A DNA stretch of 64,000 nt from contig NZ_JAJLJH010000005.1 in assembly GCF_023231945.1 (NCBI RefSeq), positions 1 to 64,000 of the forward strand. The letters run 5' to 3'. The stretch's first letter is position 1; the number at the start of each line of letters is the position of its first letter. Source of the DNA: Scleromatobacter humisilvae. Lineage in GTDB: Bacteria > Pseudomonadota > Gammaproteobacteria > Burkholderiales > Burkholderiaceae_C. Position numbers and translations under genes: made by a program. This document shows, in pieces, positions 38,641 through 46,304 of this stretch. Below the pieces are notes generated by a model. That model was not told the DNA's origin. It did no database searches and saw only the letters and a program-made list of their open reading frames with translations.

Positions 38641-40254
38641 ATGACGGACATCTGCACGCTCTTCAACCTGACCCCCGTGGCGCGCACGCGCCCCTCCGGC
38701 GAACTGCCCGAGCCGCCGATCCGGCACATCGCCGTGGTGGGCGGCGGCACCGCCGGCTGGATGACGGCGCTGCTGCTGGCCAACTCGAAGTTCGGCGAGC
38801 GCCTGAAGGTGACGGTGCTGGAGTCGCCGCAGGTGGGCATCATCGGCGTCGGCGAAGGCTCCACGCCATGGCTGAGCCGCTTCTTCGAGGCGCTGGGCAT
38901 CGAGGAACGCGAGTGGATGCCCGCGTGCAATGCCACGTACAAGAGCGGCATCACGTTCGACGGCTGGTCCACGCGCCCCGGCTACGAGAGCTACTTCCAC
39001 CCGTTCGCGTCGATCCTGGACAACCTCACGATGCCGCAGTTCGTGGGCAACGTGCACGCACGCCTGAACGACGCCGACGTGCACGCGCATCCCGACCGCT
39101 TCTTCATCTCGAACAAGGTGGCGCAGTCCGGCCGCGCGCCGCGGCCACAGCGCAACTTCCCGTTCGACATCTGGTACGGCTACCACTTCGACTCCGCACT
39201 GCTCGGCGCGTTCCTTGCAAGGAAGGCGGCCGAGCGCGGGATCACGCACGTGGCGCGCCACATGACGTCGGTGTCGCTCGACGAGCGCGGCGACATCCGC
39301 GCCCTCGCGCTCGATGGCGGCGACACGCTGGCCGCCGACTTCTTCGTCGACTGCACCGGCTTCGCCTCGTTGCTGATCGGCAAGGCGCTGGACACGCCCT
39401 ACGTCTCGTTCTCGAACAACCTGTTCAACGACGCGGCCATCGCGATGCCCACGCCGTCGGGCGACGGGCCGCTGCGGTCGCAGACCGTCTCGACCGCGAT
39501 GCGCCACGGCTGGGCGTGGAAGATCCCGCTGACATCACGCGACGGCAACGGCTACGTCTACAGCAGCGCGCACGTGTCGGCCGACGATGCCGAGACCGAG
39601 CTGCGCGCGCGCCTGGGGCTGCTCGACGCCGACGTCCCGGCGCGCCACCTGAAGATGCGCATCGGCCGCTACACGCGGCACTGGAACCGCAATTGCGTGG
39701 CCGTGGGCCTGTCGCAGGGCTTCATCGAGCCGCTCGAGGCCACCGCGCTGCTGTTCGTCCAGCGCACCGCGATGTGGCTGGTCGAGGCGCTCGAGAAGGG
39801 CGAGCTCGACGAGCCGGCGCGCGAAAGCTTCAACGAGAAGATCAACGCGCAGTTCGAGGGCACGCGCGACTACATCGTCACCCACTACAAGACGAACACG
39901 CGCACCGACACGCCGTACTGGCGCGACAACGCCACCAACACGGCGCTGTCCGACCCGCTGCGCCTGCTGCTGGGCGCGTGGCTCGCGAGCAAGCCCATCG
40001 TGGGCGGCATCCGGCAAGGCCAGATCGGCAGGGGCTACCCGACGATGTCGTGGTACTGCCTGCTGGCCGGCATGGGCCTGTTCCCGGCGGACGCCAACCT
40101 GCGCGCGCCGACCGCGCAGGAGGCGCAGCATGACCTGGGCGGCCTCGACCAGCTGCTCGAACGCAGCGCGCTCAACTTCCCCGACCACCGCGACTTCCTG
40201 CACGACATTCCGCCCAAGGTGATGGAGAAGTCGTTGCAGGTCTATCAGTGGTGA
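38641..40254 (+). CDS. Flavin-dependent tryptophan-halogenase-family protein, second copy
   Basis: This 537-residue paralogue of the preceding gene keeps the canonical motifs: IAVVGGGTAGWMTALLLANS for FAD, GIIGVGEGSTPWLSRFFE, catalytic Lys in NATYKSGITFDGW (about K101), HGWAWKIPLTSRDG (WxWxIP) and the Glu in SQGFIEPLEATALL. It begins 30 bases after the first copy. Halogenases of this family need FADH2 from a reductase, which is not in the window. They frequently accompany TonB receptors in chitin/GlcNAc and other sugar loci, where no product has been proven. Confidence 0.9.
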   Translation: MTDICTLFNLTPVARTRPSGELPEPPIRHIAVVGGGTAGWMTALLLANSKFGERLKVTVLESPQVGIIGVGEGSTPWLSRFFEALGIEEREWMPACNATYKSGITFDGWSTRPGYESYFHPFASILDNLTMPQFVGNVHARLNDADVHAHPDRFFISNKVAQSGRAPRPQRNFPFDIWYGYHFDSALLGAFLARKAAERGITHVARHMTSVSLDERGDIRALALDGGDTLAADFFVDCTGFASLLIGKALDTPYVSFSNNLFNDAAIAMPTPSGDGPLRSQTVSTAMRHGWAWKIPLTSRDGNGYVYSSAHVSADDAETELRARLGLLDADVPARHLKMRIGRYTRHWNRNCVAVGLSQGFIEPLEATALLFVQRTAMWLVEALEKGELDEPARESFNEKINAQFEGTRDYIVTHYKTNTRTDTPYWRDNATNTALSDPLRLLLGAWLASKPIVGGIRQGQIGRGYPTMSWYCLLAGMGLFPADANLRAPTAQEAQHDLGGLDQLLERSALNFPDHRDFLHDIPPKVMEKSLQVYQW

Positions 40255-40277
40255 GTGATCGACATCCAGGGGACAGC

Positions 40278-41303
40278 ATGAACGAGGAACCGCGGCCGAT
40301 CGCGCGAGTGCGCAACGTCGACAGGGAGACCTTCCATCGGGAGATCGTTCCGCGCGGCGAACCGGTCGTGCTCGAAGGGCTGGTGCGCGGCTGGCCGGCC
40401 GTGCAGGCGGGGTCGCAGTCGCCCGAGGCCGCGTCGGCCTACCTGGCCGGCCTGGACTCCGGCGTCGAGGGCGACGCCGTGCTGGTGCCCGCGGGACTGA
40501 AGGGCCGCATGTTCTACGAGCCAGGCCTCGCGAAGCTCAACTTCGCGCGCCGCAAGCTCACCGTCACGGGCGTGCTGCAGCACCTGGCGCGCTACTCGCA
40601 CTTCGAGGATCCGCCGTCGGCCGCGCTGCAATGCGCGCACATTGCCGAGTGCCTGCCCGCCTTCGAGGCGAGCAACCCGATGCCGCTGATGGACGCCGAC
40701 GTGCACCCGCGCCTGTGGCTGGGCAACGCGTTCCTCACGCCGGCGCATATCGACGAACTCGACAACCTGGCCTGCGTCGTCGCAGGCCGCCGTCGCTTCA
40801 CGCTGTTTCCGCCCGAGCAGGTGCGCAATCTCTACATCGGGCCGGTCGACTTCACGCCCGCGGGCGCGCCGGTGAGCCTGGTGTCGCTGAAGGCGCCCGA
40901 CTTCGAGCGCTTCCCGCGCTTCCGCGATGCGCTGGCGGCCGCGCGGGTGGCCGAGCTCGAACCGGGCGACGCGCTGTTCATCCCGGCGGTGTGGTGGCAC
41001 CACGTGGAGTCGTTCGATGTCGTCAACGTCCTCGTGAACTACTGGTGGCAGCAGTCGACGCACCTGCAGGCGTCGCGCGTCTCGCCGACGAAGACGCTGC
41101 TGCACGCGCTGCTGAGCATGCGCCATCTGCCGCCCGCCCATCGCCAGGGCTGGGCGGAGATCTTCGCGCACTTCGTCTTCGCGGAGCCCGAGGACGCGGC
41201 GGGGCACCTGCCCCCGGAGCGCCACGGCGTGCTGGGCAAGCTGCCACCGGAGCAGGTGGACGCGTTGCTGGCGGGGATGCTGCCGCCCGCGAAGGGCGGC
41301 TGA
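40278..41303 (+). CDS. Cupin-like (cupin_8/JmjC-type) protein, second copy
   Basis: This 341-residue paralogue of the first cupin-like protein has metal motif LTPAHIDELDNLACVVAGRR, FTLFPPEQVRNLYIGPVDF, and distal His in IPAVWWHHVESF. The start ATG at 40278 follows CCAGGGGAC; a GTG at 40248 overlapping the halogenase end is less likely. The H-x-D triad is intact. It closes the cupin-halogenase-halogenase-cupin cassette, so the whole unit is nearly mirror-symmetric. Confidence 0.85.
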   Translation: MNEEPRPIARVRNVDRETFHREIVPRGEPVVLEGLVRGWPAVQAGSQSPEAASAYLAGLDSGVEGDAVLVPAGLKGRMFYEPGLAKLNFARRKLTVTGVLQHLARYSHFEDPPSAALQCAHIAECLPAFEASNPMPLMDADVHPRLWLGNAFLTPAHIDELDNLACVVAGRRRFTLFPPEQVRNLYIGPVDFTPAGAPVSLVSLKAPDFERFPRFRDALAAARVAELEPGDALFIPAVWWHHVESFDVVNVLVNYWWQQSTHLQASRVSPTKTLLHALLSMRHLPPAHRQGWAEIFAHFVFAEPEDAAGHLPPERHGVLGKLPPEQVDALLAGMLPPAKGG

Positions 41304-41340
41304 CGCCCGTCTCCGGACGCGCGGCACGCGCGCCGAGATC

Positions 41341-41380
41341 CGGCGCTGGCCGGCGACGGACTTTCCTGCGGCCAGCGCCG
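41341..41380. repeat. Perfect 12-base inverted repeat (possible terminator)
   Basis: CGGCGCTGGCCG (41341-41352) and CGGCCAGCGCCG (41369-41380) can form a 12-base-pair stem with a 16-base loop, 38 bases after the second cupin gene. There is no T-run, so it may act with Rho or as an mRNA-stabilising hairpin. A smaller hairpin (CGAGTTC/GAACTCG) lies at 41431-41448. Confidence 0.6.
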
Positions 41381-41518
41381 CGCGCGACCTCGCCCGCCGT
41401 GGATTCGGCGGATCACGCCGCCGGCGGCATCGAGTTCCCTCGAACTCGCCGCGTGGCGAGCCCGAAACATCAGTGAAAACGAGCGAGCCGTCCCGGAGCG
41501 GGATCCGTATGATTCATT

Positions 41519-41537
41519 AAATCAACTCATTTGATTT
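41519..41537. promoter_or_regulatory. AT-rich palindrome upstream of the second TonB receptor
   Basis: AAATCAA and TTTGATTT (7-base complementary arms, spacer CTCA) form an AT-rich palindrome 16 bases before the receptor ATG, in an otherwise very GC-rich genome. Its minus-strand core AATCAAATGAG resembles AATCAAATTGA at 45976-45986 and AAACAAATTGA at 46283-46293. It may be the operator of the ROK repressor encoded nearby. Confidence 0.5.
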
Positions 41538-41552
41538 GAGAGCAATCGCCCC

Positions 41553-44309
41553 ATGAACCTGCAACGACACCCGATCGCCGCTGCCGCGGCCCTGGCCCTG
41601 CTCGGCGCGTTCGCCCCGGTGCAGGTGTTCGCTCAGGCCGCGCCCGCCGCGGCCGCGCCGGCGTCGGCGGCTTCCGCACCGGCCAAGACGGACGACGTGC
41701 AGCACGTCGAGGTGACGGGCCTGCGCGCTTCGCTGGAGGCCTCGCTCGCGAGGAAGCGCAATGCCGACTCGGTGGTCGAGGTGGTCACCGCCGACGACAT
41801 CGGCAAGCTGCCGGACAAGAACGTCGCCGACGCGATCCAGCGCGTGCCGGGCGTCAACATCGCCTCGTCGGCGGGCGGCGAGGGCGGCTTCTCGGAGAAC
41901 GACCGCGTGTCGATCCGCGGCACCAGCCCCAGCCTGACGCAGACGCTGATCAACGGCCACGCGGTGGCCTCGGGCGACTGGTTCATCCTCGACCAGCAAG
42001 GCGTCGTCGGCCGCAGCGTCAGCTACTCGCTGCTGCCGTCGGAGATCGTCAAGTCGGTCACCGTCGCCAAGAGCCAGACGGCCGACCTGCCCGAGGGCGG
42101 CGTGTCCGGCTCGGTCAACATCGAGACGCGCAGGCCGCTGGACTTCCGCAAGCCGTTGACGCTTGAGGTCTCCGCGCAGGCCATCTACGCCGACCTCGCG
42201 AAGAAGACCGATCCGCAGCTCAACGCGCTGGTCAACTGGAAGAACGACGCCGACAACGTGGGCGTGCTGTTCCAGGTCTTCTCCGAGACGCGCCACGAGC
42301 GCCGCGACGGCATCGAGACCTTCGGCTACGGCACCATCGACCCGGCCAGCCCGGCTGCGGTGGCGCATCCGGATCTCGCCAACGTGCTGGTGCCCTTCGG
42401 CGTCAACTCGGCGCTGTTCGAGCAGACGCGCAAGCGCGTGGGCGGCCTGCTGGACCTCGAGTTCAAGCCCACCAGCACGCTGACGCTGGACGCCAACGGC
42501 TTCTACTCGACGCTCAACGCCAGCAACTACAACCGCAGCTTCTACAGCCAGCCGGCCAGCCTCGTCGTGGCCGCGGTGCCCGACACCTACACCGTCAAGA
42601 ACAACACGCTGGTCGCCGCGAACTTCTCGCCCGCGGCGGTCGCGGCCGGCATCGCCAACAGCGACCCGGGCAATCTGTTCCAGGCGGTGGCCGCCGAGGT
42701 CGACCAGCTCTATCGGCCCAACGAAGGCGCCCAGACCTACTACGGCGACTTCAACGCCAAATGGCGCGCGTCCGACACGCTGACGCTGACCGGCGATCTC
42801 GGCTACACCCACGGCGTCGGCAAGACGCCCAGCGAATACGGCTACTCCGCGGCGATCGGCCTCGACGGCAACGTCGGCATGAACTACGCGCTGCATGGCA
42901 TGGGCGCGCCGGACCTGTCGTTCCCCGGCACGGACGTGTCCAACTTCAACACCAGCGCGGCCACCGAGGGCGGCAGCCACGACCGCGTGTTCACCTACGA
43001 CGCCGAGAAGTACGGCACGCTCGACGCCGACTGGGCCATCGACCAGGGCGTGCTCGAGTCGGCCAGGTTCGGCGCGCGCTATGCGGAGCACACGCGCCGC
43101 ACCGTCTGGCCGATCAACGACAGCTGCCAGGCCGACGTCTGCAACTTCACCGACGCGGCGCCGAGGCCGGTGTGGAGCGGCGCCACCTATCCGGGCAACT
43201 TCGGCTCGGGCTTCAACGCGGGCAGCGGCACGCTGACCAATGTCTGGCAGCTCAACCCCGGCGCCGTCGAGGCCTGGGTCAAGCAGTACGCCAACGACGG
43301 CGGCTTCGCGAGCACCGAGAACTGGCCGGCCGAATTCAACGTCAAGGAAAAGGACGCCGCCGCCTACGGCATGGTCAACCTGGCCGGCTCGCACTGGCGC
43401 GGCAACGTGGGCCTGCGCCTGGTCCGCACGCACCAGGAGTCGCTGTCCAACATCTCCACCGGCGAGACCGATCCGAGCATGGGCAACTCGCACGGCTTGT
43501 ACACGCCGACGCTGATCAAGCACGACTTCACCGACTTCCTGCCGAGCGCCAACTTCAAGTTCGACCTGACGCCGTCGCTGGTGAGCCGCTTCGCGGTCGC
43601 GCGCACGATGGCGCGGGCCGACTACAGCGCGCTGGCCACGGCGGTGTCGCTCGACGACACGCTGCACACCGGCTCTGGCGGCAACCCCGACCTGAAGCCG
43701 GTGCGCTCGACCAACTACGACGGCACGCTGGAGTGGTACTTCGCGCCGAAGTCGCTCGTGTCGCTGGGCCTGTTCTACATGGACATCTCGTCCTATGTCG
43801 ACTACGGCACGGCGCCGGTGCAATTCTTCGACAGCACCCACCACGCCGAGGCCACGTACATCATCACGTCGCCAGTCAACATCGCCGCGAAGAACAAGGG
43901 CTTCGAGCTGGGCTGGCAGCAGGCGCTGCCGTGGAACCTGGGCGCGGTCGTCAACTACACGTACACGGACGGCAAGACGTCGAGCGGCGCGGAGATGGTG
44001 GGCAACTCGAAGAACACCTACAACATCGAGGCGTATTACGACGACGACACCTTCAGCACGCGCCTGGCCTACACCTACCGCTCGTCCTTCCTCGCGGGCC
44101 TGAACTCGAGCTTCGCGCAGCACGAGGACGGCGTGGGCACGCTGGCGATGTCGGCCGAGTACAAGCTGAACAAGCTGCTGACGTTCACGTTCGACGCGTT
44201 GAACCTGAACAACCCGACGCTGAAGTACTACGGCGAGAACAAGAGCCAGATGGAGGCGCTCTATTCGAGCGGCCGCCAGTTCTACCTGGGCGTGCGGCTG
44301 TCGCTCTGA
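41553..44309 (+). CDS. TonB-dependent receptor, carbohydrate type, second copy
   Basis: This 918-residue outer-membrane receptor has a signal peptide ending VFAQ near residue 28. The plug shows VEVTGLRASLEASLARKRN, VTADDIGKLPDKNVADAIQR, VPGVNIAS, RVSIRGTSPSLTQTLINGHA. The barrel ends FYLGVRLSL, with an aromatic-flanked terminus. It is closer in wording to the third receptor than to the first (SLTQTLINGH, SVVEVVTA). It lies between the halogenase cassette and the small-RNA gene and likely serves the second sugar locus. The AT-rich palindrome just upstream suggests ROK control. Confidence 0.92.
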   Translation: MNLQRHPIAAAAALALLGAFAPVQVFAQAAPAAAAPASAASAPAKTDDVQHVEVTGLRASLEASLARKRNADSVVEVVTADDIGKLPDKNVADAIQRVPGVNIASSAGGEGGFSENDRVSIRGTSPSLTQTLINGHAVASGDWFILDQQGVVGRSVSYSLLPSEIVKSVTVAKSQTADLPEGGVSGSVNIETRRPLDFRKPLTLEVSAQAIYADLAKKTDPQLNALVNWKNDADNVGVLFQVFSETRHERRDGIETFGYGTIDPASPAAVAHPDLANVLVPFGVNSALFEQTRKRVGGLLDLEFKPTSTLTLDANGFYSTLNASNYNRSFYSQPASLVVAAVPDTYTVKNNTLVAANFSPAAVAAGIANSDPGNLFQAVAAEVDQLYRPNEGAQTYYGDFNAKWRASDTLTLTGDLGYTHGVGKTPSEYGYSAAIGLDGNVGMNYALHGMGAPDLSFPGTDVSNFNTSAATEGGSHDRVFTYDAEKYGTLDADWAIDQGVLESARFGARYAEHTRRTVWPINDSCQADVCNFTDAAPRPVWSGATYPGNFGSGFNAGSGTLTNVWQLNPGAVEAWVKQYANDGGFASTENWPAEFNVKEKDAAAYGMVNLAGSHWRGNVGLRLVRTHQESLSNISTGETDPSMGNSHGLYTPTLIKHDFTDFLPSANFKFDLTPSLVSRFAVARTMARADYSALATAVSLDDTLHTGSGGNPDLKPVRSTNYDGTLEWYFAPKSLVSLGLFYMDISSYVDYGTAPVQFFDSTHHAEATYIITSPVNIAAKNKGFELGWQQALPWNLGAVVNYTYTDGKTSSGAEMVGNSKNTYNIEAYYDDDTFSTRLAYTYRSSFLAGLNSSFAQHEDGVGTLAMSAEYKLNKLLTFTFDALNLNNPTLKYYGENKSQMEALYSSGRQFYLGVRLSL

Positions 44310-44334
44310 CGGCGCTGATTCACATTGAAACGCA

Positions 44335-44370
44335 CGAAGGGCGCGGTGCCGCAAGGTGCTGCGCCCTTCG
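44335..44370 (+). terminator. Hairpin downstream of the second TonB receptor
   Basis: CGAAGGGCGC and GCGCCCTTCG form a perfect 10-base-pair stem with a 16-base loop, 25 bases after the receptor stop. No T-run follows, so termination efficiency is uncertain. Confidence 0.5.
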
Positions 44371-44441
44371 CGCATTGCAGACCAATGAAATTCGGCCGCT
44401 CCGAGGTAATGCCGGGTTAGCACCAATCGCCCGGTTCTAAA

Positions 44442-44458
44442 CTGGTAGTACATTGGTG
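44442..44458 (+). promoter_or_regulatory. Candidate operator/promoter of the small-RNA gene
   Basis: TGGTAGTACATTGGTGT has two TGGT half-sites 11 bases apart, overlapping the -10-like TACATT (44448-44453). With the preceding bases it matches the first TonB receptor's upstream site at about 22 of 27 positions. A start seven bases past the -10 would place the RNA 5' end at about 44460-44461, the first base of its first stem. No good -35 is visible. Confidence 0.6.
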
Positions 44459-44460
44459 TC

Positions 44461-44617
44461 ATGTCGTGCGGAGAGCGGGTTGAAAGTCCTGAGGGCCCGC
44501 TCGCGACATCCGGAACGACGGCGGACGAGTGGGTCCGCCCGCCCGAAGTCGATAGCGGGCGCCGTTCCGGTCCGGTGGGTGGAGGTGAGCCGCGTCTCTC
44601 GGCTCACCTCTTTTTTT
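44461..44617 (+). ncRNA. Candidate structured small RNA with three-way junction
   Basis: A ~157-base transcript unit is predicted from four perfect helices. Stem 1 pairs 44461-44466 (ATGTCG) with 44504-44509 (CGACAT), enclosing 44473-44479 (GAGCGGG) paired with 44496-44502. Stem 2 pairs 44510-44517 (CCGGAACG) with 44563-44570. Inside it lie two hairpins, 44520-44526 with 44533-44539 (GGCGGAC/GTCCGCC) and 44540-44545 with 44556-44561 (CGCCCG/CGGGCG), making a three-way junction. The last hairpin is an 11-base-pair terminator. The unit is flanked by an operator-like promoter and a T7 run and sits alone between convergent genes. An ORF starting at its first ATG runs through the terminator, so it is probably non-coding. 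It matches no RNA class I recognise. Confidence 0.72.
44582..44617 (+). terminator. Strong intrinsic terminator of the small RNA
   Basis: GAGGTGAGCCG (44582-44592) and CGGCTCACCTC (44600-44610) form a perfect 11-base-pair stem with a 7-base loop, followed immediately by seven T residues. This is also the form of 3' end bound by Hfq in many small RNAs. Confidence 0.92.
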
Positions 44618-44619
44618 GC

Positions 44620-44650
44620 CCAAAAAAAAGCCGGTCGGCACCCCGAAGCG
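44620..44650 (-). terminator. Intrinsic terminator of the ROK regulator gene
   Basis: Read on the minus strand, CCGGTCGGC and GCCGACCGG form a 9-base-pair stem with a GC-rich loop, followed by eight T residues. It faces the small-RNA terminator across only a few bases, so the two units are insulated from each other. Confidence 0.9.
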
Positions 44651-44716
44651 CCGACCGGTTCGCAATGCCCAATAGAAATTGGACTAGCCCGAAATCGTCA
44701 ACAAGACAGAACGAGA

Positions 44717-45943
44717 TCACCCATGCGCGTCCGCCTTCAGCAGCACGCCGAGGTTGGGGTTGAGCTCGTCGAAGATCGGCAGCGCGGCCGCCCCGAGAGC
44801 GGCCGTGTCATGACCGGCCAGCCCCGCGATCACGCGCGGCGTCTGGCGGTTGCGGCGTGCCGCGACCGAGGTGTGCAGCGGCTCCAGCCGCTCGATCAGC
44901 AGCGCCAGCACCGACGACGGCAGGAAGCCGCCGATGACCACGGCCTCGGCATCGAGCATCGACTCGAGGATGTTGACGGCCTGGCGCAGGCGCTGCGCGG
45001 CCTCGTCGAGCCAGCCGTCCAGGCGCGCGCGCGCGGCGGGGCTGGGGTCGAGCAGCATCTGCGGCGTGGCGTGCGCGAGGTCGCCGATCTCGAGCGCCTC
45101 GTACGCGGCCTGCAGCGAGACGTAGCGCTCCAGGCAGCCGCGGTTGCCGCAGGGGCACTGGCGGCCGTCGGGCACGACGATCATGTGGCCGATCTCTCCG
45201 GCGTTGTGCCCCGAGCCCTTGTACAGGTGGCCGTCGTGGAACATGCCCGCGCCCAGGCCGGTGCCGATGAACAGGTAGGTGAAGCTGCGGAACGTGCGCG
45301 CGACACCGTGCAGGCGCTCGCCGATGGCGGCGGCGGTGGCGTCGTTCTCCATGATCACCGGCAGGCCGATGGCGTCGCCGATCTGCTGCGCGATCGACAG
45401 GTCCTGCCATCCCGGCAACGCCGTCGGCCCGACGGCGCTGAGGCCCTCGACGTCGAACGGCCCCGGCACCGCGAGACCGAGGCCCAGCACCCGGCTCCAG
45501 TCGGCATCCGACGACTTGCGCAGCGTCTCGACGACGTCGCGCACCAGCGGCAGCGCCTGCGCCGGGGTCGGGTGGTCGACGGCGAGCGTGCAGCGGCCGC
45601 GGATCCTGCCGGACAGGTCGACGACCACCGCCACCATCATGTTCTGGTCGATCTGCAGGCCGATCGAATAGGCGCCGTCCGGGTTGATCACGAACGGCGT
45701 GGCCGGCTGCCCGCGCGTGCCGCGCTCCGGCGTCAGCGCGTTCAGGAAGCCGAGCTTCTGCAGCTCGCTGGCGATGTTGGAGATGGTCTGTGGCGTCAGC
45801 GCGGTCAGGCGCGCGATGTCGGCGCGCGTCAGCCGCCCGTGCAGGCGGATGGCCTCCATCACCACGCGCCGGTTGTGCGACCGGGCGAATTCGAGATTGG
45901 TGCCGGAGAGGCTGGCGACGGGGGGCTTGTTCACCGCGGACAT
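44717..45943 (-). CDS. ROK-family transcriptional repressor (NagC/XylR type)
   Basis: This 408-residue regulator has an N-terminal winged HTH (~20-85, NRRVVMEAIRLHGRLTRADI, ARLTALTPQTISNIASEL). A ROK sugar-binding domain follows (LGLGLAVPGPFDVEG, VIMENDATAAAIGERL, FIGTGLGAGMFHDGHLYKG, AGEIGHMIV). The zinc motif CPCGNRGCLERY is intact. The start is the ATG at 45943; longer in-frame starts extend into non-coding sequence. It is divergent from the ABC importer operon and probably controls it, and perhaps the TonB receptors, in response to a sugar or sugar phosphate. Confidence 0.93.
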   Translation of the reverse strand: MSAVNKPPVASLSGTNLEFARSHNRRVVMEAIRLHGRLTRADIARLTALTPQTISNIASELQKLGFLNALTPERGTRGQPATPFVINPDGAYSIGLQIDQNMMVAVVVDLSGRIRGRCTLAVDHPTPAQALPLVRDVVETLRKSSDADWSRVLGLGLAVPGPFDVEGLSAVGPTALPGWQDLSIAQQIGDAIGLPVIMENDATAAAIGERLHGVARTFRSFTYLFIGTGLGAGMFHDGHLYKGSGHNAGEIGHMIVVPDGRQCPCGNRGCLERYVSLQAAYEALEIGDLAHATPQMLLDPSPAARARLDGWLDEAAQRLRQAVNILESMLDAEAVVIGGFLPSSVLALLIERLEPLHTSVAARRNRQTPRVIAGLAGHDTAALGAAALPIFDELNPNLGVLLKADAHG

Positions 45944-45975
45944 GATGGCAGATTCGGTGTCGAGTCTATTAACAT

Positions 45976-45986
45976 AATCAAATTGA
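45976..45986. promoter_or_regulatory. AT-rich operator candidate for ROK autoregulation
   Basis: AATCAAATTGA, containing the palindrome TCAA-A-TTGA, lies 33 bases upstream of the ROK start and resembles the sites before the importer operon and the second TonB receptor. Assignment to the ROK protein is inference; ROK repressors do favour AT-rich sites. Confidence 0.45.
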
Positions 45987-46250
45987 AGTAATGCTCGACA
46001 ACCCGAATGTGGCGGGAGGCCGTCGATTCCATGGGGGCGATGCGCTTCGGCGGCCTCCGGCGAACAAGCGCCTGTCAGCGCCCGCGATATCGCGCGTGGC
46101 CGCACGAAAATCGGTGGCGCCACTTGGCTGCGACGCCGATTTCCTCGCGCCGCAACCCCCCATTCTGGCCCGAATGCGAGTCGTGGTGCGACATCGCGAA
46201 TCGATGCGTTCCGAGACAGCCGCAAGGTGAAAACCCTCAGCGGCGCCCGC

Positions 46251-46295
46251 TTGACCCCCGTGGGACGACTCCAGATAATGCAAACAAATTGATTT
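46251..46295 (+). promoter_or_regulatory. Promoter and operator of the sugar ABC importer operon
   Basis: TTGACC (46251-46256) and GATAAT (46274-46279) are separated by 17 bases. The AT-rich stretch AAACAAATTGATTT (46282-46295) covers the predicted start site near 46286, which would suit a repressor. The importer GTG lies about 19 bases further on. Confidence 0.6.
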
Positions 46296-46304
46296 AACTA
46301 GACA

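Larger units (their letters stand above)
44310..44716. other. Intergenic region holding a small-RNA gene and convergent terminators
   Basis: This 407-base region has no credible protein gene. From left to right it holds a hairpin after the TonB receptor (44335-44370, perfect 10-base-pair stem, no T-run), the operator-like promoter (44442-44458), the structured RNA (44461-44617), and a terminator for the minus-strand ROK gene (44620-44650). The last 66 bases before the ROK gene show nothing notable. Confidence 0.8.
45944..46304. other. Divergent regulatory region between the ROK regulator and the ABC importer
   Basis: This 361-base spacer has no convincing gene; two short overlapping frames at 45991-46297 lack ribosome-binding sites and a family. 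AT-rich operator-like sites lie near both ends. In between are long-range inverted repeats: GGAGGCCG near 46014 with CGGCCTCC near 46053, and AAATCGG near 46108 with CCGATTT near 46135. These could fold in a transcript or bind protein. Confidence 0.5.

Noticed and set aside
34885-39507. A 1540-codon open frame on the minus strand across the TonB receptor and halogenase genes
   Set aside because: It lies wholly antisense to well-supported genes, has Arg/Ala/Val-rich shadow composition and no domain, as expected in very GC-rich DNA.
41517-44462. A 981-codon minus-strand frame over the second TonB receptor
   Set aside because: Antisense shadow; the plus-strand receptor has all family motifs.
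44461-44763. A 100-codon ORF starting at the first base of the small RNA
   Set aside because: It would read through an 11-base-pair terminator and its T-run and a second terminator, lacks a ribosome-binding site and ends inside the ROK gene.
45991-46297. Two short overlapping frames in the ROK/importer spacer
   Set aside because: No ribosome-binding site, no family resemblance, and they overlap the promoter of the importer operon.
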